This document shows positions 33,828 through 43,610 of a stretch of 64,000 nt of DNA, piece after piece; the first letter of the stretch is position 1, and each line of letters begins with the position of its first letter. The notes below the pieces were generated by a model. It did not search any database. It was not told the DNA's origin and saw nothing but the letters and a program-made list of their open reading frames with translations. The translations under genes were made by a program, and so were the position numbers. This DNA is from Chlamydomonas sphaeroides (Eukaryota > Chlorophyta > Chlorophyceae > Chlamydomonadales > Chlamydomonadaceae): positions 85,766 through 149,765 of the forward strand of contig BDDC01000022.1 in NCBI GenBank assembly GCA_001662425.1, read 5' to 3'.

Positions 33828-35545
33828 GCGGGGCTGGGAGGAGACAGCGGAGGAGAGGGGAGGGAGGGCGAGGGAAGGGGAGGGGATGGGAAGGGAGGTT
33901 GGAATGAGGGTGTGGCTGCGCAGGATGGCGAGGCGGCGAGGAGGGCTGCGCCGCGTGAAGAAGGAAGGGGAGGACCGGCGGCCTGGCGGCTGTCTGTGTG
34001 CAGGCGCTGGGCGCCGGTGGGCCATGGCATGGGCGGCATCGCACGGTATCGCAGTTGTGTGTGACGAAGGCAGAGCTGCGCCCCAAGTGCAGCGGCGGTC
34101 AGTGTGCGGCGGAGTGGCCGTGCAGACTTGAGTGAGGGACGCAGTGCCGTGAGGCGGCAGCGGTGGCGGCCTGACCCAGGAGGCATACCCTGGCCTCCGC
34201 GACCGCGTGCTGTTGGGGAAAGTCACCTCATCGCAGCTCATGTTTTGTAAGCTACGGCCCACGGCTGCATGCGGTCGTTGCGCACGCGCCTGAAGCGAGG
34301 CAGTGGGGCTGTTCTCTCGACGAGGCTGCGGACCCGTGATCTACAAAACATTGCCGCATTCAGAGCCGCACAAACTACGACGTGAAGCAAAGGCCCTCAT
34401 GACCTCGTTCCCCGGGTCCTTTGCCTCGGCCTCCCAGCTCGGCAATTTGTTTGTCTGTGTTGGGGAACAAGCGCGACAACGACGACGACGACAGCAAGCG
34501 CAGCCGCACGAGCTCTGGCGGCTGGGGCCGGGGTGGGCCCGTCGCCGACGCCACCTGCGGGCTGGGGCCGAGCGGCAACGGCGGCGGCCAGGAGCCGCAG
34601 GAGGCCTCAGCTGGCCGTGCCAAGCGAAAGCGTAATAGTGTGTTGGGGGCTGAGGTGGCAGCGAGGGTGGGCCCTGCTTCCTGGCCGCGCCTGGCTGGCT
34701 TGGCGGCTGCTGCTAGCTTGTGCGAATGCAAGGCCGGGGGACGCGGGGCGCCGCCATTTCTTTGCATTCAAGCGTCTTCTTTGACTTCGTTCTAGCTTAT
34801 CATTAAGCGTACCCCGGCCATGCCCCGGTGAAGGGACCAGGGTCGCGTCCCAGGCGAGTGCCGGCACGCAGAGCGCTGGTTCAGACGGTTGTGGGCGCAA
34901 GCAACGCCTCAATGTGAAGTAGCCCAATTGGCGGGGGCGGCCAGCTGTCCTAGATGGTTGGCGCAAACGCCTACAGTAGCGCATGCCCACGCCAACGTGC
35001 CCATGGCAGGTCATGCTGCGAAGGGTCAGTTACCGTAGCATAGCGCAGCAGCCGCCGGCCTCCATAGCCGCGCAATGTTTCTAACGCCGGGTCATCGCCG
35101 CCTGCGCCCTGGGAGCAGTGAAGGGGTGGCACGGCACGGCAGGGCAATGTCTCGCGCCGGGTGCGCCGGGGGACCTGACGGGCAGCTGTCCGCACGCACT
35201 CGGTGCGGCGCCCCGGAGACGAGAGCAGCCGCGACGACGCACGGTGCAGGCACACGCAAGAAAAGGATTAGCGTGGCGTGCGGGTGACGGGTTACAAGAC
35301 TCGCGCGCACCAGTCGTCGGGCCCCTCTCAGCCCGCTCCCATGCCGTGAGGTTCCTCGAGCTGGCACAACACCGGCATCCCGCGTCACGCGTGGAGACAT
35401 ACTTACATCAGTCACACGAACACCATACGCTAAGGCCGCTTGGCCACCGCAAGAGGTTTCAAAGCTCGATCGCGCGCAGCAAACACGCCGCGGTTTGACC
35501 TCTGCTGCGCGCATCCCTACTAGCGTGTCTTGGCTAGCAATAGAC
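33828..35545. other. UTP15 3' region and spacer before VAP
   Basis: About 1.7 kb. The UTP15 poly(A) signal is at 34246-34250. A short + frame at 34421-34795 has a charged stretch (NKRDNDDDDSKRSRTSSGG) but no start context, splice partner or homologue I recognise. A 20-bp sequence at 34779-34798 recurs inverted at 44706-44725. Confidence 0.4.
34779..34798. repeat. 20-bp sequence repeated in inverted orientation 10 kb away (left copy)
   Basis: The + strand here reads CTTTGACTTCGTTCTAGCTT, the exact reverse complement of 44706-44725. Flanks beyond the 20 bp do not match visibly. Exact 20-bp matches are unlikely by chance in a window of this size. Confidence 0.7.
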
Positions 35546-36539
35546 ATGTCGTCAGGCCTTTGCGAATGCGAGGTCACCCCCTCTGACTTGCGCTTCCGCT
35601 TCCAGCTGAACAAGCAGCTCCTGGCCACCATCCAAATCAGCAACCCTAACCCTCAGCGGGTGGCTTTTAAGGTCAAGACGACCGCGCCGAAGAAGTATGT
35701 TGTGCGGCCAAGCTCTGGTATCGTGGAGCCCCGCTCAAACGTGTCCATCCAGGTTATCATGCAGGTGGGGCTAGGCAGGTACTAAGACCAAGGATGGGGT
35801 GTGTCGCGGGGCGCTAAGCGTTGCGCGGGGAGCAACCGCGCATGCGCTACCGACTGGTACAGGGTATCGTCTTTTAGAGTCAGCTATGCCCTGTATCGCT
35901 CATTAGACGACTTCCTAGCACGACTAGGTTGCTGACGGGGCCCTTCCTGCGGCGCAGGCTCAGAAGGAGTACGCGCCCGAGTTCGCAAACTGCAAGGACA
36001 AGTTCATGGTCCAGACCACTGCGCTAGGCGAGACGGAGCAGATTGAGAAGGACACGTTCAACAAGGACGTGCGCAAGGACCTCAAGGAGTACCGCCTGCG
36101 GGTGACCATCGAGGGCCCCGCGGCGCCGCCGTCGCCGGTGCCCGAGGTCAACGAGGGTGCGGATGAGGAGGCGGCTGCCATGCGGTCGTCGGCTGCCGCG
36201 GCGGCGCTGCCGGCGTCCACCGCCGCTGGCGCTATCGCTGCCTCGGCGCCGGCCGCTTCCGACGGCGACAACACCCGCCTCCGCAGCGCCCTGGATAACC
36301 TCACGAGCGCCACGTCAGAGAACAAGCAGCTTAAGGACCAAATCGGCAAGCTGCAAAGCGAGCGGGACGACCTGCGGCGGCAGCTGGATGCCTTCCACAT
36401 GCAGGGGGCAAGCGCCAAGTCGGGCGCCGCCGCGGGCGGCGCTGCCGGCACGGCCGCGGCCAAGTCGCCGTCGCCGATGGTCCTCATCATTGTGGCTGCC
36501 ATCCTCGCGTTCCTGCTCGGGCACTTCCTGCGCTTCTGA
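35546..36539 (+). CDS. VAMP-associated protein (VAP/VAP27), ER membrane-contact-site protein
   Basis: Two exons (35546-35764, 35958-36539) give 266 aa. Residues 1-~125 are an MSP domain: LCECEVTPSDLRFRFQLNKQ, ATIQISNPNPQRVAFKVKTT, APKKYVVRPSSGIVEPRSNV, CKDKFMVQTTAL. The KVKTTAPKKYVVRP segment is the part that binds FFAT motifs in known VAPs. A low-complexity Ala/Ser/Pro region follows, then a coiled coil (NTRLRSALDNLTSATSENKQ, LQSERDDLRRQLDAF). The C-terminal anchor is VLIIVAAILAFLLGHFLRF. This is the standard tail-anchored VAP layout, placing the protein on the ER where it tethers other membranes and lipid-transfer proteins. No TGTAA signal was found close downstream. Confidence 0.93.
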
Positions 36540-37348
36540 ACTTGAGCGGAGCCCGAGCATGGGCTGCGCCGCGCGGTGCAGCCTAGGTCACATGGAGCAT
36601 GGAGGTCGATTCGGATAGCCTCAGGTTCCGAGCGGGCCCGACGGGGCCTGTGTGCTGCGGCTCTAGGCCCACATAGCGTGAGCGGACGGCAGGCTAAACC
36701 CCTGGCGAGCCGGGCGGTGTTGGTTGAGAGGGGCGGTAGTACGGGGGATGCCTAGAAGCGTGGTGGTGGGCCTACCGAGCCCGAAGACGTGAGTGGCGGT
36801 TGGTCGAGAGAAGCTGCGGTGGGCTGCGTTGGCTCGTGCGCTGAGACGGTTGTTGTTTTGGATGCTCGGTCTTCGGGGCTGACCAGCGCCTGCGAGCCGC
36901 CGCTGTGCGGAAGGACAGCGGTCGTGGCGGCGGGAGCGGGCAGAGTGTGTGACGGCGGAGGGGGGCTATGTTGGCAGCAGCGAGCACGCGGCGCAACTCG
37001 CCAGCCTGTGGCGCAGCCGCAGGACCTGTGCCCCGGCATGAGCTGTGGGCGTGGCTGCGAGCAGAGGACGGATGACGCCGGGCTGTCCGGCACATATGAT
37101 GCATGTTACACGTGGTCACGTGCAATGTGTCCAGACTTAGGCTGCGGCCCCTAGCTCGCCCTCCTTCCACCGTTCAAATGGCATGAGCCACCTGCGGGAA
37201 ACCCCTGTCTGCCTTACTTGTTGGCTAGTGCAAGAGCCTTGACGTCGCTCTGGAGCCCTGGATCGCAGTCAATCCCAACGCCGCATCGTCACGCCCAGCA
37301 GTCCTTGATTCCTTGATCACATCCGCGCGCGCGCCTTCTAGCATACCC
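36540..37348. other. Convergent 3' regions of VAP and the ARH-like gene
   Basis: The - strand signal TGTAA (TTACA at 37106-37110) lies about 240 bp past the ARH-like stop. The + strand VAP transcript has no TGTAA here. No gene is supported. Confidence 0.4.
37106..37110 (-). terminator. TGTAA poly(A) signal of the ARH-like gene
   Basis: TTACA on the + strand, 239 bp beyond the stop codon at 37349. Position and orientation fit the signals of the neighbouring genes. Confidence 0.4.
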
Positions 37349-40300
37349 TCACGCCGCAGCCTGGGTCACGCGCCCCCGCGCCTCCACAATGGCCTCCGCC
37401 ATCGCCCGCACCTCGGCCGCAGCCGTGTACTGCGCCAGCCAGTCGCCCGGCAGACCCAGCCCCTCGCCCGCCGGCCCCGCCGCCGCGGTCCGTGCCACCA
37501 TGGACCCCAGGCAGGCCCCCACGTAGGCCGCCCTGCTGGCGCAGCAGCCGCCCTCGCGAATCGCCAACCGCACCCCCGCCACGTATGCGGCAGCCGGCAG
37601 CGAGCCGGCGGCGGCGGCGGCGTGGCCGTCCAGCCGCTGGCTGGCCTGCTGTTGCTGCTGGGCTGCGGGCTGCGGGGGTTCGGCCATGGTGGCCTCCACG
37701 TACAGGACAACCTGGGGGCGAGGGTGTGTGGCTGTGTTCATATGTAAGGAAAATAATTGAGTAACACGTCACACTACTTCAAGGGGTTGGTTGCGCGCCG
37801 GTCGGGCGTAACAGTGCAGTTGAGGATGCGTTGAGTTGGGTGCGCCAGCGCGGTATGTGGGGTGGAAGGGGTTGGAGGTGGGCGAGCAACTGGCGGATCG
37901 ACGGCTGGCGGGGCGGCGCTGGCACCCGGCGGCCGCGGTGCCCTGCTGCAGGCGCCCCTGGCGGGGCCGGCGCTGGCGCAGCAGGCCGCTGCGGGGAGCA
38001 GCTGGCGATGCGTGGCGCGAGCGGCCGCGGCGCCGCACGCACCTGCAGCGGAGTGGTGAGGGCGTTGGGCATATGGCAGTTGCGGCCCAGCTCCGCCACG
38101 GCCTGGACAGGGGGCGAGGGGCGGCACAGGCAGGCCACTTGGCTCAACACGGGTCATATATGAGCATGCCGCGCGTGGGCGGTGCACAGGGGCAGGGGCG
38201 TCGAAGACCACAACAGGACGGCGGCGCGCGGGCTCTCCTGTCCTCGAGCAGCGGAGCCGGGAACGCGCGCAGCCGCGATTCCGCGCGAGCAACCGGACAG
38301 CGAGGCCAGCCTGCTGCCGCGGTGTTGGGGTGCCAGGGAGCAGGCGCGGGAGCCTGTGCGCGCGCGGCCTCCAGGGCTGCGTCTGGGGTCCGGCCGCCGC
38401 ACCTGGGGCACGGGCGTGTGCCTCAGCTGGTGCGCCCGCTCCAGCTGCGCCGCGATCTCGGCCGCCAGCTCGCCGCACATGGCCGCGAGCGGGGCTGCGG
38501 AGGGCGAGGCGGGCAGGCATCAGCGTAGCGCAGGGCGTGGGGCGGGCGTGGCAGCAGCGCAGGGCGGGGGCAGGAACGCGCGAGTGCGGCAGCGCCGTGC
38601 CGGACGGCCGCGTGGCCTGCGAAGACGTGTGGACTCTGCGAGTGCATCATCGCAGTGGGGGCGAGCGCCTGCCGGCCTCATGCCGCCCTTCCCTGAGGCG
38701 CAGGCAGCGTACACCCCGCCCCCTGCCTCACCCTGGCCGCCCCTCAGCAGCGCCACCACCTCCCGCACAGCGCCCTCCGCGGTGCCGCCCAGCACCACCC
38801 GCTCCAGCACCGCGGCGCCGGCGCAGGCCCAGGCCACGGCGGCGTCCTGGGGGCCACGATGGGGGGCCGACCGACAGCTCAGCCTCCATCCAGGGCCCAT
38901 CCGGCCTAGCATGTAGTTGAGAGAGCAGTGTGCAGCAGTGGGCGCAGCTGCATGCCTGCACCCTGGCAAGCAGCCAACGCGCTGCGTGCAACGAGCGGCG
39001 TCCCCATCCCCGACACCAGCACCGCCGCCGCCTGCAGCTCCGCGCACCGTGTTCTGGGTGACGCGCGTCGCCAGCTCCGCACAGCGCAGCAGCAGCCCCG
39101 CGCCGTCGCCGGCGGCGCCTGGAGCCGCGGCCGGCCCCGTGCCCGCAAAAGCAGCCGCCAGCGGCGCAAGGCGCGCGATGCAGTTGGCCTGGGCGTCGAT
39201 GGCTCCGGACAGGGGCGGCGGCATAGCGCGGCCGTAGTTGCGCAGGAAGCCCTGGGAGGGCCGGCCCAGGGGAAACCACAAGGTTGAAGTTTGAGGCTAT
39301 CGGAAGGACCGGAAGCCCTCCCATGCCAAACCGGGCCCTGGGGCAAGAGAGGGCGCCGCGCAGGGTGTAGAGGTGAGCGCATGCCCCCAAGGCCCGGGAA
39401 GGGCTAGGTCCTGGAGCACCGTAGGTTGGGCTACGCATGCCTCTGGCGAATGAGGGTGGTGTTGGGAGCGGGGTGGGTCGTGGGCTCGTAGCGCGGCGCC
39501 CCTGTCCATGCGGGCAGCCGGCTCCCACCTTGGTAGACACGTCGCGGTAGCCGTCGAAGCCGCTGCTGGGCCCAAACGTGGCCTCAAACACCTCGGCGTA
39601 GTTCCCCGCGTGCAGACCGCCTGGTGGTGGGTTGCGGGGGGGAGGCCGTCGGGGCACCGAACAGAGGAGCAACAGCCGCAGTAATGCAAGGAGGCAGAGG
39701 CAGAGGCTCACCTTGCGGGCCCACCCGCGCCCTGCCTGGCGGCCGGCCCGACCGCCCCCGGCGCGGCGCAGCCTGGCCCGCCGCAGCGCTGCTAGCCTGC
39801 TGCTTCACGGCCGGACCGCACCTTGCTGTGACATGGAGCGCAGAAGCGCCAGCGTCTGCTCCCCGTACGGCGAGTTGCGGCCGCTGGCGTAGGCGTAGAA
39901 GGGGCTGCGCGGCGGCGTCATGAACTCCAGGCCAAAGGAGGCCGGGTGACACACGGCGGCCGAGCCGGGGCCGGCGGCGGCCTGCGCCTGCGGGCCGGCA
40001 CGCACAGCACAGCGCATAACAGCACAGCGCAGCGTACAGCGGTTCCACGGGCTTGGCCGGACATGACCTGGAAAGACTAGCCTGAGCCGCCGGCAAGCAG
40101 GCTTGAAGCGAGGATCCGACGCGAGGACGACGTTGCGGGCGGCACACAGGCCACCAGGCACCGCGGCTGACCAGCACCGGGCTTCACCCCGACGCGAGGG
40201 CAGTGACGGGCCATGCGCCGCTGCTTCGCCCACCCGCCCCGCCACCACCTGCCTTGCTCACCTGCTGCCGCCGCTCCTCCTCCAGCTCCTCCAGCTGGCC

Positions 40301-41211
40301 CAGGTCGTACACCCAGTGCACGCCCATGGCGGCCGCGTCGGCCAGGGCCGAGCCCAGCACGCAGCCCGCCGCGGCGGCCGCCAGGGGGCCCGGCTGCTGC
40401 AGCCGTGGACGAAGTTGAAGGTAGGAGAGACACACAGGGCGGGAGCGGCGTGAGTTGGGGTGGCGCTGCTTCGTAGGGCTGGCGGAGCCAGGCGGGGCGG
40501 ACGACCACGAGGGCTCGGAGGACGGCACCCGTACCTGCTGCGCCGGCCAGGGCGCGGCTGGCTGCAGCTCCTGGTAGGGCTCCAGGGTGGCGGGGTCCAG
40601 GTTGCACAGCGAGGGGCCGTCCTGCAGGGAGGCGACGTTGGAGGGCTGTTGGGCAACAGACCCGGCGGCGGCATGGCCTTGCGGGTTGTAGTACCGGTAC
40701 TGCAGGGGTGCACCAGTACTTGGTGCGGCCGTGGCCGCCCCCCAGACCGCAAGCACGAGGGGCCGGGCTGACCAGGCAGGGGCCTCACCTGTGCGTCGGG
40801 CTGGTCGTCGCCTAGCACGCACGCCACGCAGCCGACTTTCTCCGCCAGCGCCGTGGCCTCGTCCTCGAGCGAGTGCATCGCGGCGTAGGCCGCCTGCGCC
40901 TCCGCGAAGCGGCCCTCCTTGTTCAGCTGCTGCGCCCGGTCATGCATGACCATGGCCTCGGCCTCGAGCTGACGCACGCGCTGCGCCGCTAGCTCCAGTT
41001 CTGTGTCGGGCATCGCGTCAGCGGCTGTCGGGGCCGTGGAAGGTGCCGCGGGGGATGCACGGAGGATGGGAGCGAGTGTGCGTGCAGGGGCCCGGAGCGA
41101 GGGGCGCGCTGCGGCGCGGGGGATGGGGACTGCTGTGACGTGTGGTGGAGCTGCGGGCAAGTTGAGCCTGGGGCGCAGCGGCCGCAGCGCCATAGCACGG
41201 ACGATGGCCAC
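37349..41211 (-). CDS. ADP-ribosylglycohydrolase/J1-crystallin-like protein
   Basis: Ten - strand exons: 41211-40789, 40621-40535, 40396-40262, 39987-39822, 39620-39529, 39251-39048, 38846-38732, 38494-38403, 38102-38043, 37711-37349. They join in phase to 578 aa. The first exon has an Arg/Ala/Pro-rich start like an organelle transit peptide, then a helical segment (LELAAQRVRQLEAEAMVMHD). The family core starts near residue 175 (AAGCVLGSALADAAAMGVHW). It continues with SPYGEQTLALLRSM, GGLHAGNYAEVFEATFG, GAIDAQANCIARLAPLAAAF, GRNCHMPNALTTPLQ and AIREGGCCASRAAYVGACLG. This resembles J1-crystallin-type members of the ARH fold. In hydrolases the last motif normally carries metal-binding Asp (GGD..SR or GDTD). 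Here it is GGCC at ~512-515, so catalysis is doubtful. Substrate unknown. The gene shares a 295-bp promoter region with RPF2. Confidence 0.75.
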
Positions 41212-41506
41212 ACGCTGATGTTGGTGGGTTCACGACCAAGCACCGCCTCACAGCTAGGGTTGAACGTACTTCAGCGATAATAGTCCACGAGCTTGTAACA
41301 TGGGCTGAATCGTAGGCTGGGTTGCGAGTTCGTTTTGCTGCATGGGGCCAGCATTCGCAATGGGGAACTTCTTGGAGACTATAAAGAGTCCCGAAGCCGC
41401 CACCCATATTCATCGCCGCCTCCACACATATAACCCTCATTGAGCGGGTCCGGGTACACAGGTTTGCTTGTTGGGGTGGCTTGGTGTAGGGCGGCAAGTC
41501 TAGAAA
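41212..41506. promoter_or_regulatory. Bidirectional promoter region, ARH-like gene and RPF2
   Basis: Only 295 bp separate the two divergent starts (41211 on - and 41507 on +). The segment is clearly richer in A/T than the flanking exons and includes GGAGACTATAAAGAG at ~41373, a TATAAA box 129 bp upstream of the RPF2 ATG. Confidence 0.5.
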
Positions 41507-43610
41507 ATGGAAGACGCCACCCCGCTAGTGCCTGGGCAAGCGACGAAGCTGGTTAAGGCTAAGACGCGGAGGGGCAAGCGCTACCTAGAGAGCCGGGCAC
41601 CGAAAGCGGTGAGCGCGGGGGGCGGCGCGATACGCACTTTACTCGGCACGCATGGCACTGCACCGGCGCTGTGATGAACGCAGCATAACTTTCTGACACC
41701 TCTTGTGCGAGGGCTCACGCCCGTTGAACGTAATTACGCTGAACAGACTGAGCGCCGCTGCACACTGCACATGCACTTCCCATGTTGCCGCAAGTTGCAC
41801 ACGCACAGGGACGGGCGCATGCTGTCGCTTGCTTGCTGCTCGCTACTATCTGCTGCATGTCGTTGGGCTTAGCGGCAGACAAGGGTTGCAGTCGCCGCTC
41901 TCAACCCGGCCGCCATCCCGGTGCAGGTCGAGGACGCCAAGCGCGCGCTGTTCCTCTACGGAAACCAAACTAGCCAGATCGTCAAGGACGTCATCACCGA
42001 CCTCTTCCAGCTTAAGCGGGTGCGTGCGACGGCGGCGCCGTGCCGGGACCCGCGCGATGTACTCCGCGACTTTGGGCCCGCCCCAACGCCCCCCTCCCCG
42101 CAACTCCCCCGCACCCGGCCTTGCAGCTCGAGGGCCAGCGCTTCACGCGGAAAAATGAGAACGTGCGGCCATTCGAGCCCGGCGGCGAGACCAGCCTGGA
42201 GTTCTACTGCAACCGCAACAACTGCCCGCTCTTCGTGCTGGGCAGCCACTCCAAGAAGCGGCCGCACAACCTCGTGATCGGCCGCATGTTTGACTTCCGG
42301 CTGTACGACGCGCTGGAGCTGGGCGTGGACCAGTTCAAGGCCATCAAGGACTTCGGCGCCGCCGGCACCGCGGCGCAAGTCGGCAACAAGGTGCACCCTG
42401 CTTCCCGCCTCCCGCTCTGCCCACACCACCGCCCGACCGCTGTCACCCCAGCGCCACCGGGACCTGACACCACACGACCCCAACCCGCCGCCCTCGCCCT
42501 CGCCCTCCGCAGCCCTGCATCATCTTCGTGGGCGAGAAGTTTGAGTCGGTGCCCGCGCTCGTGCTGGCCAAGTCGCTGCTGCTCGACATGTTCCGCGGCG
42601 AGCCCGTGGACCGCATCAACCTGGCCGGCCTCGACCGCGTCTTCATGGCCGGTGGGTTCATGGCAGGACCGGCAGTGCCGGCGGGCGCGGCCTTGGCCCA
42701 GCCGCTGTAGCCGCTTGGCGTTTCACAGCCGCTGCGAGCCGCAATCCCGTTGCTCGTCATTGAAGTTAGAGCTCAGTCCCATGCTTGCCGCACACCAGGC
42801 GGCGCGCAAATGCCTCAATCGGCCCGCCGACTGCGAGCCCGCTCCCCGCTCCTGCCCCTCGTTCCTCACGCGGGGCGGGCTGCTGACAGCATTGGGCCCG
42901 GGCTTACGCCCTGCGATGGCCAACTAGCTCATTACGCCCTCGGTGCTTTGCTCCCTCGCCGCTCCTCGCAGTGGCCATTGACGACACGCGGCTGCAGCTG
43001 CGGCAGTACGCAATCCGCTTCAAGAAGAGCGGCACCCGCATCCCGCGCGTGCAGCTGGCGGAGATGGGCCCGCAGATGGGCCTCACGGTGCGCCGCTACA
43101 GACTGCCGCCCAGCGACATGGCGGCGGAGGCCATGCGGCAGCCCAAGCTGGGCAAGAAGAAGGTGCGGGGCCGCGCTGGGGAGCGGCGGGGCGAGCCGCG
43201 CAGGGGGCTCCGTGGGCCAGTATGTGGGACGCAGGGGGCGGCGGCACGGGAGGCAGCTATGGTCGCTGCCGTGAGAGATGTCTACTGCAAGGCATGCCAA
43301 CAGCTACGCGGCGGCGGGCCCGTACGCACAGCGCCAGCACGCCCTGCTGCCACACGCCTTGCGCCTCACGTCGCCGCCTTGCCCGTTGTTCTCCTGTCAT
43401 CCCCCCCTCCCGCAGCAAAAGAACGTGTCGTCGGACTCCATTTCGGGCAAGGTAGGGCGCATCTACATGCCCAAGCAGAGCATGGACACGCTGGGGCTGG
43501 CCAAGTACAAGGGCACCAAGCGCGAGCGGAGAGACAGCGCGCGGGAGGCGTCCGAGGCCAAGAAGCGGCCCAAGACGGCCGCCGCGGCGGGCGGCGGCGA
43601 GGACGAGTAG
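41507..43610 (+). CDS. RPF2: Ribosome production factor 2 (Brix domain)
   Basis: Six exons (41507-41608, 41927-42019, 42127-42390, 42513-42651, 42972-43162, 43416-43610) give 327 aa, the usual RPF2 length. Motifs: LVKAKTRRGKRYLESRAPKA at the N terminus, AKRALFLYGNQTSQIVKDV, TRKNENVRPFEPGGETSLEF, LGSHSKKRPHNLVIGRMFDF, YAIRFKKSGTRIPRVQLAEM and GRIYMPKQSMDTL. The end is Lys/Arg-rich with KRERRDSAREASEAKKRPK. RPF2 with RRS1 brings the 5S RNP (5S rRNA, uL18, uL5) into pre-60S particles in the nucleolus. All introns are GT-AG and in phase. A TGTAA signal is at 44166-44170. Confidence 0.95.

Noticed and set aside
34421..34795. 124-codon + strand frame with a charged patch (NKRDNDDDDSKRSRTSSGG)
   Set aside because: It could be an exon fragment, but no start, acceptor or partner exon could be joined and no homologue is recognised.
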